Assembly (NCBI GenBank): GCA_011389685.1 | Contig: JAABTV010000026.1 | Span: 1 to 46,547 of the forward strand | Reading direction: 5' to 3' | DNA length: 46,547 nt | DNA from: Paracoccaceae bacterium | GTDB taxonomy: Bacteria > Pseudomonadota > Alphaproteobacteria > Rhodobacterales > Rhodobacteraceae | Shown here: piece by piece, positions 16,775 to 25,798 of the stretch | Layout: every line of letters begins with the position of its first letter | Numbering within the stretch: the first letter of the stretch is position 1 | Program-made: the position numbers and the translations under genes | The notes under the pieces: generated by a model | Databases searched by the model: none | Seen by the model: only the letters and a program-made list of their open reading frames with translations | What the model was told of the DNA's origin: nothing

Positions 16775-18637
16775 ATGACCATTCCACAGGCAGTGATCTT
16801 TTCCATTCTCGCGGCCACCATGGCGCTGTTCCTGTGGGGCCGGTTCCGGCATGACATCGTGGCGCTGGCGGCGCTGTTGGCCTGTGTCATCGCCGGTCTG
16901 GTGCCGGCCGGCGACGCCTTTGCCGGGTTCGGGCACCCGGCGGTGATCACCGTGGCCTGCGTTCTGGTGTTGAGCCAGGGCCTGAAGAACACCGGCGCGG
17001 TGGACTGGATCGCGCGGGGCGTGCTGCCGCGCGAGGGCGGGCGGCTGACCAGCATGGCGATGCTGATGGGCCTCGGGGCGGCGCTGTCGGGTTTCATGAA
17101 CAACGTGGGCGCGATGGCGCTTCTGATGCCGGTGGCAGTGCAACTCTCGGATCGGCTCGACCTGACGCCGGGGCAGGTGCTGATGCCGCTTTCGTTCGGG
17201 ACCATTCTGGGCGGCATGACCACCCTGATCGGCACGCCGCCCAACCTGATTGTCTCGGGGTTCCGGGACGAGGCCGGGCTGGGCCATTTCGGCATGTTCG
17301 ACTTTGCGCCGATCGGAGCGGCCGTCGCAATCGCGGGGGTGGCCTTCATCGCGCTGATCGGCTGGTTGCTGGTGCCCGCGCGCAAACCCGTCACCAGCGA
17401 GGAATTCGAGACCGGCCATTACCTGACCGAGCTTCGGGTGCCCGAGAAAAGCAAGGCGATCGGCCTGACCCTGCGCGGGTTCGAGCGCGGGATCGAGGAA
17501 AGCGATGCCCAGATCGTGGCCATGGTGCGCAACGAGGTGCGCCTGACCGCGCCGCATGGCGGGCGGCGCATCGCGGCCGGGGATATCCTCGTGCTCGAGT
17601 CGGATGTGGATGCGCTGGCCAAGGCGCTGTCGGTGTTCGACATCAAGCTCGATGACGAGATCACACCCGCGCCCGAGGATGCCGACGGCGCTTCTGCCAA
17701 GGCAGAAGACTCCGGCGAGAAGGATGCACCGTCAGCCGAGAAGGAAGAGGCCGACAAAGACGACAGCGACGGGCGCGATGGGGACATCGTTCTACGCGAG
17801 CTGGCCATCCTGCCCGGCTCCACCATCGTCGGGCGATCCGCCAGCGATATCCGCCTGCGCACGCGCTATGGGCTCAACCTGCTGGCGGTGTCGCGCCACG
17901 GCCACCCGCCGCGGGCGCGGCTGCGCACGCTCAAGCTCAAGTCGGGCGATTTGCTGCTGATGCAGGGCCCGTCAGAGATGATGTCGGAATTCATCAACGA
18001 TACCGGCTGCGTGCCACTGGGCGTGCGCGACCTTCGCATCCCCGACAAGCGCATGGCGATCATTGCGGTGGCGATCATGCTGGGCGCCATCGCCATCGTG
18101 ACGCTGGGCCTCTTGCCCGCTGCAGCGGCGTTCACACTCGGCGTCATCGCCTCGATGGTGCTGCGCACGGTGCCGCCGCGCGAGGTCTATACCGCCATCG
18201 ACTGGCCGGTGATCGTGCTGTTGGCCGCGCTCATCCCGGTGGCGGGGGGCATGCAAAGCACCGGCGCCGCGGCCCTTCTGGCAGAGGCCCTCGTCTTCGG
18301 CATCGCACAGGGCAACGCCATCGTGGCACTGACCGTGGTTCTCGTCGTCACCATGTTCCTGTCGGACGTGCTCAACAACGCCGCCACCGCCGCGGTGCTG
18401 TGCCCGATCGCGCTCAGCATCGCCGCGACGCTGGGCGTCAATGCCGACAGTTTCCTGATGGCCGTGGCGATCGGCGCCTCCTGTGCCTTCCTCACCCCCA
18501 TCGGACACCAGAACAATACCCTGATCCTTGGCCTCGGCGGGTTCCGGTTCAGCGATTACTGGCGGATGGGCCTGCCGCTCGAGGTTATCGTCGTCGCGGT
18601 CAGTATTCCCTTGCTGTTGATCGTCTGGCCGTTGTGA
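16775..18637 (+). CDS. SLC13-type (divalent anion:Na+ symporter superfamily) permease with two RCK-C domains
   Basis: A 620-residue inner-membrane transporter. Helices at about 1-210 and 420-620 flank a cytoplasmic insert. The re-entrant hairpin motifs of the family are visible as LSGFMNNVGAMALLMPVAVQ with TTLIGTPPNLIVSGF in the first half, and SDVLNNAATAAVLCPIAL with FLTPIGHQNNTLI in the second. The insert has two TrkA-C (RCK-C) domains (about 215-290 and 340-405) joined by a strongly acidic, low-complexity linker at about 297-338 (rich in Glu, Asp, Ala and Lys). The family imports sulfate, dicarboxylates or related anions; the ion is not clear here. AGGGGG lies about 8 nt before the ATG. 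It converges on tamB with 27 nt between stops. Confidence 0.88.
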   Translation: MTIPQAVIFSILAATMALFLWGRFRHDIVALAALLACVIAGLVPAGDAFAGFGHPAVITVACVLVLSQGLKNTGAVDWIARGVLPREGGRLTSMAMLMGLGAALSGFMNNVGAMALLMPVAVQLSDRLDLTPGQVLMPLSFGTILGGMTTLIGTPPNLIVSGFRDEAGLGHFGMFDFAPIGAAVAIAGVAFIALIGWLLVPARKPVTSEEFETGHYLTELRVPEKSKAIGLTLRGFERGIEESDAQIVAMVRNEVRLTAPHGGRRIAAGDILVLESDVDALAKALSVFDIKLDDEITPAPEDADGASAKAEDSGEKDAPSAEKEEADKDDSDGRDGDIVLRELAILPGSTIVGRSASDIRLRTRYGLNLLAVSRHGHPPRARLRTLKLKSGDLLLMQGPSEMMSEFINDTGCVPLGVRDLRIPDKRMAIIAVAIMLGAIAIVTLGLLPAAAAFTLGVIASMVLRTVPPREVYTAIDWPVIVLLAALIPVAGGMQSTGAAALLAEALVFGIAQGNAIVALTVVLVVTMFLSDVLNNAATAAVLCPIALSIAATLGVNADSFLMAVAIGASCAFLTPIGHQNNTLILGLGGFRFSDYWRMGLPLEVIVVAVSIPLLLIVWPL

Positions 18638-18664
18638 GGCGGGACAGGGTGAAGGCGAAGCGGC

Positions 18665-21600
18665 TCAGTAGTCGCGTTCGAAGAAGATGCCGATGCCGCT
18701 GTTGCCATCGCTGCCCAGACGGCCGCGGACCGTGGTGCGGCGGTTGACTTCGAGGTTGAGGTTGATCTGGCTGGTGCCGTCGCCCTTGACGGTGACGTCA
18801 GTATAGATGTTGTCCGAGATGTATTTGCCCACGCGGGCCTGCGTGGTGCCGTCGTCATCCATCCCGATATCGAGATCGTCAACGCCCAGCGACCGGCGCA
18901 GCCCGTCGGTGAGGCCGGTGCCGCCCTGCCCCGACAGGGTGCGGATCGCGGCGGCGAGTTGCACCGCCTGGAAAGCCGATATGCGGGTCACGTCGCGCCC
19001 GAAGAGAAACAGCGACAACGCCTCTTCCTGGGGCAGGTCGGGCACCGATGTGACGGTGAGGTCGGGTGCCGAGGCCAGCCCGTCGAGACGCAGCGAAACG
19101 GCGAATTCCTCGACCTGCGAAGTGGCGGCGAAGGCGATCACCGGATCGAAACTGCCGCGCATGGTGAGGCTGCCTTCGGTCAGGTTCAGCCGCTGGCCCA
19201 GAAGGTCGAGCCGCCCGCGGATCAGGTTGAACTGGCCGACCGGCACGATGTCATTGGTCGAGCCGGTCAGGCGCACGGACCCGCCCAGTTCGGCATCGAG
19301 CCCGCGCCCGCGCACGAACAGGCGATTGGGGGCCGAGATCAGGATGTCGAGGGGAAAATCGGCCATGTTGGCCCGGGGTTCGTCACCATTCTGGCTTAGC
19401 CCGGCATAGCGCAGGGTGCGCTGGACCGCACTGGCTGGGCGGAAATGGCGCAACCCGTCGAGCGGCGAATAGGAGGGGCCAAGTTGCGGGATGCGAAATT
19501 CGGTGTGGCGCAGGCCGATCTGACCGCCGATCCGTGCCCCGCCTGTGAGTGGCCCATCGACCGACAGCGCGCCATCGAGCACCACCTCGAACAGCGAGGG
19601 ATCGCGCAGGGTGACATCGGTGAGGGTCACGGCAAGCTCGGCCTGAAAGGGCGGCGAGAGGGTGACCGGGCCACGCAGCCGGACCTGCCCGCCGGTCGAG
19701 ACGTCGGCATCGAGGGCCACCTGCGCCGCCCCGGAGTTCAGATCGACCTGACCGCGGATGCGGTCGAGCGCGACGGCCTGTGCGGGAAGCGACAGCCTTG
19801 CGTCGTCGACGTTGATGCGCCCCGAGAGCGAGTTCAGCGCCAGCGGGCCGTTGAGCGCAAGGTCGAGCCGGGCGAGCCCGGAAAGCGCCTGTCCCGAAAG
19901 CCGCGCATTGGCCAGCGCCAGCGGCACCGTGCCGGTCACGCCCAGATCGGCGCGGGTGGCGTCCTCGGCCACCGTGCCGTTGAGGGCAAGCGTGATGCCG
20001 CCCGGCCCTTCTCCCCGGGTGTCGATCTGCCAGCGCGCGCCGGTCTTGCGGGCACTGCCCGAGAGGCGCGCGGCGCCGGGCAACTCGGGGACGAGTTGCC
20101 CAAGATCGGTGAGAGCGAGGCGATAGTCGAACCGGCCGTCCTCGGGGCCGAGTGCGCCATCGAGCGAGGCATCGAGGGCGGGTGAGGTCAGGGCAAGCCG
20201 GTCAAGGGTCAGGCGGCCATTGGCGTCGCGATTGGCGGCGAGGTCGAAGCGGGTTGGCGCGCGCAGGAGCGCGGTCAGCGCCGGCAGGCCGATATCGAGC
20301 GCCCGGGTCTGGCCCTTTGCGGTGATGTCGAAGCTTTGCGCCAGAAGGTCCGCGTTGCCCTTGGCGGTGAGGGTCACCGAACCTGCAAGCGGGCGCTGGG
20401 CGAGGGTGGTAAACGCGGCCAGCCGCCCGATCTCGGCCGTGAGGGTGCCATCGGCCAGCAAGCGTTCCACCCCGTCGCCGGTGACGGTGCCGCGATATGT
20501 CATCTGCGCCTCACCGGGCAGGGTGCTGTCGGCGCTGAGGGTCCAGACCTCGCCCTGTTGTTCGGCCTTGGCTGTCAATTCCGCCGCGCCGTCGAGCCCG
20601 GGCAGGGCGCGGGCGAGTTGGGGCAGGCGGGCGGTGAGGGTCACATCGCTGTTGCCGCTGGCGAGGTCGGCCTTGCCGTCGATCCGGGCGTGATCGGTCG
20701 CGATGGAGAACGGATCGACGCGCAGGCCGGATTCGTCGCGCTCAACCGCGAGGGCGAGTTGGCCCTGACCGGTGAGCAGCGGGTCGAGCCGGGCAATCCC
20801 GGTCGTGAGGTCCTGCGTCTGCCCGTCAAAGCGCAGCGCCATGCGCCCGGTCAGCGGTTCGACCTGGCCCGAGATCGCAAGGTCGGCGCGCCCGCCGAGG
20901 TCGATCCCGGCCAGCCCGGCAAAACGGGCGAGATCGTCCGCGTCGAGCCGTAGGTCGGGCACCACGGTGAGCGCGCCGATCTCGCCCGGCGCGCTGATCG
21001 TGACGGTGCCGCCCAGCCCGTAATCGGCCCCGCGGAGCGCCAGGTTGCGCAGCCGCAGGGGCGCGTCGGTGGACCAGCCGAAATCGACCCCGCCGCGCAG
21101 CCTTTGGCCCAGGGCGCGGGCGAGGGCGGGATTCGCCGGGGCGGCCAGCCCGTCGAGTTCGAACAGGAGCGCGCCGGACACGCTTTGCGCCGCGCGCAGG
21201 ATGCGCCCGGAGCCGGCGAGTTCGGCCAACCCGATGCGCAATCCGTCCTGTTCGATCCCGCTTGCGGTGCCGTCGAGGCGCCATTCGTCGCCCGAGGTCG
21301 CATCGAAACGCGCCACGAGATTGGCCGATCTGATCGTCGTGCGCGGGCCGGGCAGGGGCAGGACCACGCTGTCGCCGGTCGGCGGGGTGATCGCGGTGTC
21401 GAGCATCAGTTTGCGCGGCCAGCCATCGGCGCCGATCTCGGCGGTGCCGGTGATCTGCATCGCGGCGGTGGCGATATTGAGCCGGTCGAGCCGGAAACCG
21501 CCATCCGCGTCACGTTCGCCGCGCGCGTCGAGCGTGACCCGGTCGCCGAGGAAGGCGGCGAATTCGGGCAGGAGCACCGGCGCCAGATCGCCGTCAAGGG

Positions 21601-22399
21601 CCGCGTCGAAGCCGGTCGCGCCATCCGCGTCGGTGCTCAGGTTCACGGTGCCGGACAGGCGGTCCTGTCCGTCACTGGCAAGTTGCATGCGGGCGGTGAA
21701 ATCGGTGATCGGGTCGTCGCCTTGCAGGGTCATCGCGACCGAGGGGCGTCCGGGCAGGCCCAGAAGGTTGGCGGCGAGGCCGTTTTCGGGTTCGGTGAGG
21801 GCGAGGTCGATGCGCAGGTCGCGCGTTGAATTGTCGAATGCGCCTTCAAGGGTGAATTGCCCGGGGCGGTCGAGCCGCTTGACGGCTAGCGATGCTGCGC
21901 CCTCGCCCCCCGCGAGCGACGCCTTGCCGGTGACCGAAAGCGCGGCGTCCTGACCGAGAATCTCTGCGCCAAGCTCGGCCCGGGTGATCTCGAGCTTGGC
22001 GATATCGACCGAAACGGGCAGGTCGGGCAGGGCGAAGGCGCCGCTGGCCTCGGGGCTGGGCATGGCGTTCTTGGCGGGCGCGGGCTGGCGCGGCAACTCG
22101 ATCTGGCCGATGGTGATCTCGTCGATGGCGATCTGGCCGCGCAACAGGGCGGAGCGGTTCCAGACCAGCACCAGGTCGGAGGCGGTGAGCCACACGCCCT
22201 CGGGGTCGGTGACGGTGATCCGCTCGATCGTCGCGCGCGAACTCAGCGCCCCGGCGAAACCTTCCATGCGGATGCTGCGCCCCGGTGCCGAGAGCGCGTC
22301 TTCGAGCAGACCCTGGATGAAACCGCGGTCACGTTCGCTGTCTTGTGCAAGCGCGCCGAGCGGAAGCAGGAGGGCCAGGACTATCGCCAGAAACCGCAT
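18665..22399 (-). CDS. tamB: Translocation and assembly module subunit TamB (AsmA-like/DUF490)
   Basis: A 1244-residue protein, the usual size for TamB. It has an N-terminal signal/anchor (MRFLAIVLALLLPLGALAQ), then a very long run of beta-rich AsmA/DUF490-type repeats with recurring aspartates and short glycine turns. The conserved C-terminal TamB domain includes FNLIRGRLDLLGQRLNLTEG, SVPDLPQEEALSLFLFGRD, and ends in GIFFERDY. It spans the periplasm and works with TamA in outer-membrane protein insertion; TamB-like bridges are also linked to phospholipid transport. Its ATG overlaps the tamA stop by one base (TGATG), so the pair is coupled. Confidence 0.95.
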   Translation of the reverse strand: MRFLAIVLALLLPLGALAQDSERDRGFIQGLLEDALSAPGRSIRMEGFAGALSSRATIERITVTDPEGVWLTASDLVLVWNRSALLRGQIAIDEITIGQIELPRQPAPAKNAMPSPEASGAFALPDLPVSVDIAKLEITRAELGAEILGQDAALSVTGKASLAGGEGAASLAVKRLDRPGQFTLEGAFDNSTRDLRIDLALTEPENGLAANLLGLPGRPSVAMTLQGDDPITDFTARMQLASDGQDRLSGTVNLSTDADGATGFDAALDGDLAPVLLPEFAAFLGDRVTLDARGERDADGGFRLDRLNIATAAMQITGTAEIGADGWPRKLMLDTAITPPTGDSVVLPLPGPRTTIRSANLVARFDATSGDEWRLDGTASGIEQDGLRIGLAELAGSGRILRAAQSVSGALLFELDGLAAPANPALARALGQRLRGGVDFGWSTDAPLRLRNLALRGADYGLGGTVTISAPGEIGALTVVPDLRLDADDLARFAGLAGIDLGGRADLAISGQVEPLTGRMALRFDGQTQDLTTGIARLDPLLTGQGQLALAVERDESGLRVDPFSIATDHARIDGKADLASGNSDVTLTARLPQLARALPGLDGAAELTAKAEQQGEVWTLSADSTLPGEAQMTYRGTVTGDGVERLLADGTLTAEIGRLAAFTTLAQRPLAGSVTLTAKGNADLLAQSFDITAKGQTRALDIGLPALTALLRAPTRFDLAANRDANGRLTLDRLALTSPALDASLDGALGPEDGRFDYRLALTDLGQLVPELPGAARLSGSARKTGARWQIDTRGEGPGGITLALNGTVAEDATRADLGVTGTVPLALANARLSGQALSGLARLDLALNGPLALNSLSGRINVDDARLSLPAQAVALDRIRGQVDLNSGAAQVALDADVSTGGQVRLRGPVTLSPPFQAELAVTLTDVTLRDPSLFEVVLDGALSVDGPLTGGARIGGQIGLRHTEFRIPQLGPSYSPLDGLRHFRPASAVQRTLRYAGLSQNGDEPRANMADFPLDILISAPNRLFVRGRGLDAELGGSVRLTGSTNDIVPVGQFNLIRGRLDLLGQRLNLTEGSLTMRGSFDPVIAFAATSQVEEFAVSLRLDGLASAPDLTVTSVPDLPQEEALSLFLFGRDVTRISAFQAVQLAAAIRTLSGQGGTGLTDGLRRSLGVDDLDIGMDDDGTTQARVGKYISDNIYTDVTVKGDGTSQINLNLEVNRRTTVRGRLGSDGNSGIGIFFERDY

Positions 22400-24204
22400 C
22401 AGAATGCCTGCCCGATCCCGATGTAAAGTTGCACCCCGCCGCCGGTGTTCCCGGCGACAGGACCGGCCAGATCGACGCGGATCGGCCCGACCGGGGTCTT
22501 GTAGCGCACCCCCAGCCCGGCGCCGGCGTGCCAGTCGCCATCCTCGAAAAACCCGCCGCTGACGAAGCCCGCATCGGCGAAGGCGGCAAGGCCGAGCCGG
22601 TCACCGACAGGAAAGCGCAGCTCGCCCGAGAGGGTGGCAAGACTGCGCCCGCCGAGTTTCACCCCGCCGTAATCGGCGGTGAGCGATTTGTAGGGCTGGC
22701 CGCGCACCGTGCCCGCGCCGCCGGAATAGAACAGCATGTCGGGCGGCGCGGCCTGTGCGTTCGGGCCGACCAGCGCGCCAAGCTGCAACCGCCCGGCCAG
22801 AACCGTGCTGCCGGATTCGCCCAGCGCGCGATAGGAGCGCAGATCGAGCGTGGCATGCGCGCCGGGCTGAGCATCGAAGGTTTCATAGAACGGCGTCAGT
22901 CCGGCGCGGGCAAAGACCCCGCGCGACGCGTCGAGCGGGTCGTCGCGATTGTCGAAGGTCAGCGACAGGGGCAGGCTCAGCAATTGCATTTCGCGCCGTG
23001 TGATCGTGGGGGCATAGCGGTCGGTGATCCGGGCATATTCATAGCCGATGCCCAGGTCGCCCGAGAGCGTGTCGCTGAACTCGCGCGAAACCCCTGTGGT
23101 GAAGCGGAACTTTTCCTCCAGAAAGCGTGGCTCGTCGCTGTAGATCAGCCCGGATTCGACAAAGAAGAGCGTGTCGGGGCCATAGACGGCGGGGCGCTCG
23201 AAGCGGAAGGACAGCGAATAATCAGTGCCCTGGCCGGTGCCGCCGATCTGGGCGATCTCGCCATCGACGCGAAAGTGCTCGGCCCCGCCAAGCAGGTTGC
23301 GATGCAGCCAGTAGCCCGACAGGGTCAGACCGTCGAAGCTTGAATATTCAAGCCCGCCGCCGATCCGACGCGGGCGGCGATCGACCACGGCGATTTCCAT
23401 GTCCAGCGCGCCATCGGGGGTGACGGTTTCGGCCTCGTTCACTTGCACCGAGGAGAAGGTGCCGACCTTGCGCAAGCGGGCGGCGGCCTTGTCGACCGCG
23501 TCGGGGTCATAGGTCTCGCCGCGCGGCAGGCCGGCGATTCGTCGCACACGCGACGCGCGCACGGCGCTTTGCCCGGTCACGGTCACATCGCCGAAGCGCA
23601 CGCGCGGGCCCGGCGCGATGGTCGCATCGACATCGAGCCGGGCGCTGTCATGGCGGGCGAGAACGCGCTGGTCGGTGATGCGCGCCTTGGCATGACCGGC
23701 CTTGCGCCAGTCGTTCACCGCCGCGCGCGTCGCTTCGCGCGCGACGGAGGCGAGCGCGGGCGCGTCCGGGCGGAAGCGGTCGGGCAAGGGGCGTGCGCCT
23801 GCCAGGGGTTCGACACGCACGGCGCCGAAACGGAACAACCGCCCGGGATCGACCGTGATTTCCGCATTGTCGATCCGCTCCGGGGCGCGAAACGGGTCGA
23901 TCAGCGCCGCTTCGCGCCCGTCGATCAGGATGCTGACCTCGACCGAGTAATAGCCTTCGGAATAGAGCACCTCGACCAGCCGGGCATAATCGCCGCGCGC
24001 GGCGGCGAGGATGTCGGAGGTGGTGGCTTCGGGATTGCCCAAGAGGCTGCGCAGCACCGAATTCGCGCGCAGCGCATCGCCCAGCGCCTCGGATTGTGGA
24101 CCGGAGACGCGCAGATCGACATTTTCCAGCGCCTGCACGCCCGGTGCGGCGCCCAGGGTGAGGGCGCAACAGACCAGCCATGTCCTGATGAAATACGATG
24201 TCAT
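22399..24204 (-). CDS. tamA: Outer-membrane assembly factor TamA (Omp85/BamA family)
   Basis: A 601-residue outer-membrane protein. Signal peptide: MTSYFIRTWLVCCALTLGAAPGVQA. Three POTRA-like domains follow (about 30-275), then a 16-strand Omp85 barrel with the late GTVRGQP motif (a variant of the family VRGY/F lid-lock motif) and the terminal strand GGGVQLYIGIGQAF ending in Phe, as expected for BAM substrates. It inserts a subset of outer-membrane proteins together with TamB. The start at 24204 has AGGG 8 nt upstream and gives a clean signal peptide; upstream in-frame codons do not. It is transcribed divergently from the TAXI-TRAP genes. Confidence 0.94.
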   Translation of the reverse strand: MTSYFIRTWLVCCALTLGAAPGVQALENVDLRVSGPQSEALGDALRANSVLRSLLGNPEATTSDILAAARGDYARLVEVLYSEGYYSVEVSILIDGREAALIDPFRAPERIDNAEITVDPGRLFRFGAVRVEPLAGARPLPDRFRPDAPALASVAREATRAAVNDWRKAGHAKARITDQRVLARHDSARLDVDATIAPGPRVRFGDVTVTGQSAVRASRVRRIAGLPRGETYDPDAVDKAAARLRKVGTFSSVQVNEAETVTPDGALDMEIAVVDRRPRRIGGGLEYSSFDGLTLSGYWLHRNLLGGAEHFRVDGEIAQIGGTGQGTDYSLSFRFERPAVYGPDTLFFVESGLIYSDEPRFLEEKFRFTTGVSREFSDTLSGDLGIGYEYARITDRYAPTITRREMQLLSLPLSLTFDNRDDPLDASRGVFARAGLTPFYETFDAQPGAHATLDLRSYRALGESGSTVLAGRLQLGALVGPNAQAAPPDMLFYSGGAGTVRGQPYKSLTADYGGVKLGGRSLATLSGELRFPVGDRLGLAAFADAGFVSGGFFEDGDWHAGAGLGVRYKTPVGPIRVDLAGPVAGNTGGGVQLYIGIGQAF

Positions 24205-24319
24205 TTTTTCGCCCTGCTCTCGCAGCCAACATAGACCATGCGGAAACCAATCCCAAGTGGATGTGCAGATATCGGCGCAAAGGCGCACGGTAAATTGATA
24301 CCGGTCGTTCCGGGGCGCT

Positions 24320-24363
24320 GGACCGTGGCGAATCAGGCCTCCGCAGATCGCTCGCCACGGTCC
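24320..24363. repeat. Inverted repeat with 12-bp perfect arms in the tamA/TAXI divergent gap
   Basis: GGACCGTGGCGA (24320-24331) and TCGCCACGGTCC (24352-24363) are perfect complements separated by 20 nt. They lie about midway in the 344-nt gap 24205-24548. As RNA this would be a strong stem-loop; as DNA it could be a two-site operator shared by tamA and the TRAP genes. Further right in the same gap, GTCACG occurs three times within 20 nt (24427-24446), a separate direct-repeat cluster. Nothing in the gap looks coding. Confidence 0.6.
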
Positions 24364-24462
24364 CGCCGGGCGTGATCGAACGCGCATCCGACCAGCGAAG
24401 GCGGCCCGGACCGGTATTTCGGTGCCGTCACGCCTGTCACGTCACGTAAGAACGCCACGAGA

Positions 24463-24492
24463 TTGACAGGACGGCCCCGCGCAGCGGACATT
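24463..24492 (+). promoter_or_regulatory. Candidate sigma-70-type promoter for the TAXI-TRAP genes
   Basis: A perfect -35 hexamer TTGACA at 24463-24468 is followed after 18 nt by GACATT at 24487-24492, a weak -10 (A in position 2 and T in position 6 match). A transcript starting about 24500 would have a leader of roughly 50 nt before the start codon at 24549. The GTCACG cluster lies immediately upstream, where an activator would bind. The -35 match is good, the -10 is poor. Confidence 0.4.
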
Positions 24493-24548
24493 TGAGTGGA
24501 TTTGATTGTACCCGTCGGGTGCGAGCAAAGCCAACCAGGGAGGAAAAC

Positions 24549-25706
24549 ATGCACAAGATTTCAATGACGATGGCGCTTTGCCTGATGGGTGCGCCGATCA
24601 TGGCACAAGAGGTCGATCTGCCCGGGCAGGTGACCTGGACAGCCTATGGCACGGGGTCGGCCGGTTACAACCAGTCGGTGGCGATCGGCGCGGCGCTTCA
24701 GGATGCGGGTGTGAACCTGCGGGTTCTGCCCGGCAAGAACGATATCGCCCGCACCGAGCCCATCCGCCAGGGCAAGGTTCAGTTTTCGGCCAATGGCGTG
24801 GGCGGATCGTTCATGGCCCAGGAAGGCGTGTTCCAGTTCGGTGCCAAGAACTGGGGACCGCAACCGGTGCGGGTTCTGGCGGCCAACAATGGCGGCACCG
24901 TGGGGCTTTCGCTGGCGGTCGCGGCCGAGGCCTGTGAGAAGGCGGGCAAGCCCGGCTGCGAAGGCTTTACCTATGCCGATCTCAAGGGCATGCGGGTGAG
25001 CGTCGTGAAGGGCGCGCCCTCGCTCAACACCAACAACGAGGCCTATCTCGCCTATGGCGGCCTCACATGGGACGATGTCGAGGTGGTCGAGTTCGGCGGT
25101 TTCGGCGACAGCTGGAAAGGCATGATCGACGGCAGCACCGATGCGGCCTTTGCCTCGACCAATTCGGGCCGCGCCTATGAAGCGGCGTCGGGGCCGCGCG
25201 GCGTCTACTGGCCGCCGATCGACCCCGACAACACCGAGGCGCTTGAGCGGATGCAGAGCGTTGCGCCGTTCTTTTCCCCGATGCTGGCCACGGTGGGCGC
25301 CGAGATCGACGGCACCGATGGCGTTCGGACCGCGGGCTATGCCTATCCGGTGCTGATGACCTATGAGTCGCAGGAAGAAGAGCTGGTTTATAACATGACC
25401 AAGGCGATGCATGTCTTCTTTGACGACTACGCGGGCAATGCGCCGGGGATCAACGGCTGGGCGCTGGACAAGCAGGATTTCCAGTGGGTGGCCCCCTATC
25501 ATGAGGGCGCGATCCGCTATTACGAGGAAATCGGTGCGTGGAGCGATGAGGCGCAGGCCCATAACGACATGCTGATCGCGCGTCAGGCGGCGTTGAAGGC
25601 GGCGTGGGAAGAACTCGAGGCCGAGGACCCGGACAACTGGGAAGAAGCCTGGGCCACGAAACGTCGCGAGGCGCTGGCGGCGGGCGGGTTCTCGGTCGTC
25701 TTCTGA
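24549..25706 (+). CDS. TAXI-family TRAP transporter solute-binding protein
   Basis: A 385-residue periplasmic binding protein. Signal peptide: MHKISMTMALCLMGAPIMAQ. The mature protein starts with the ligand-binding segment TAYGTGSAGYNQSVAIGAAL typical of TAXI proteins, followed by LRVLPGKNDIARTEPIRQG, KGMRVSVVKGAPS and GWALDKQDFQW segments. It is longer than many TAXI proteins (~320) because of a C-terminal extension rich in Glu and Trp (EELEAEDPDNWEEAWATK). TRAP systems import carboxylates and related solutes by Na+ or H+ gradient; the ligand is unknown. AGGGAGGA lies 5 nt before the ATG, one of the strongest ribosome sites in the window, as expected for an abundant binding protein. Confidence 0.93.
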   Translation: MHKISMTMALCLMGAPIMAQEVDLPGQVTWTAYGTGSAGYNQSVAIGAALQDAGVNLRVLPGKNDIARTEPIRQGKVQFSANGVGGSFMAQEGVFQFGAKNWGPQPVRVLAANNGGTVGLSLAVAAEACEKAGKPGCEGFTYADLKGMRVSVVKGAPSLNTNNEAYLAYGGLTWDDVEVVEFGGFGDSWKGMIDGSTDAAFASTNSGRAYEAASGPRGVYWPPIDPDNTEALERMQSVAPFFSPMLATVGAEIDGTDGVRTAGYAYPVLMTYESQEEELVYNMTKAMHVFFDDYAGNAPGINGWALDKQDFQWVAPYHEGAIRYYEEIGAWSDEAQAHNDMLIARQAALKAAWEELEAEDPDNWEEAWATKRREALAAGGFSVVF

Positions 25707-25724
25707 ACCCTGACATGACCCTCT

Positions 25725-25748
25725 GGCGGGCTGCTGCGGCGGCCCGCC
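25725..25748 (+). terminator. Intercistronic hairpin between TAXI binding protein and permease
   Basis: GGCGGGC (25725-25731) pairs with GCCCGCC (25742-25748) across a 10-nt loop, 19 nt after the binding-protein stop, followed by the T-rich TGTTTCATTGATTTT. This is the layout of a leaky terminator or mRNA-stabilising hairpin, which would give more binding protein than permease. The T-run is interrupted, so partial rather than full termination is expected. Confidence 0.45.
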
Positions 25749-25798
25749 TGTTTCATTGATTTTCCCGGTTGTGACCGGGTCGAAGGGGCGTGATCGAG

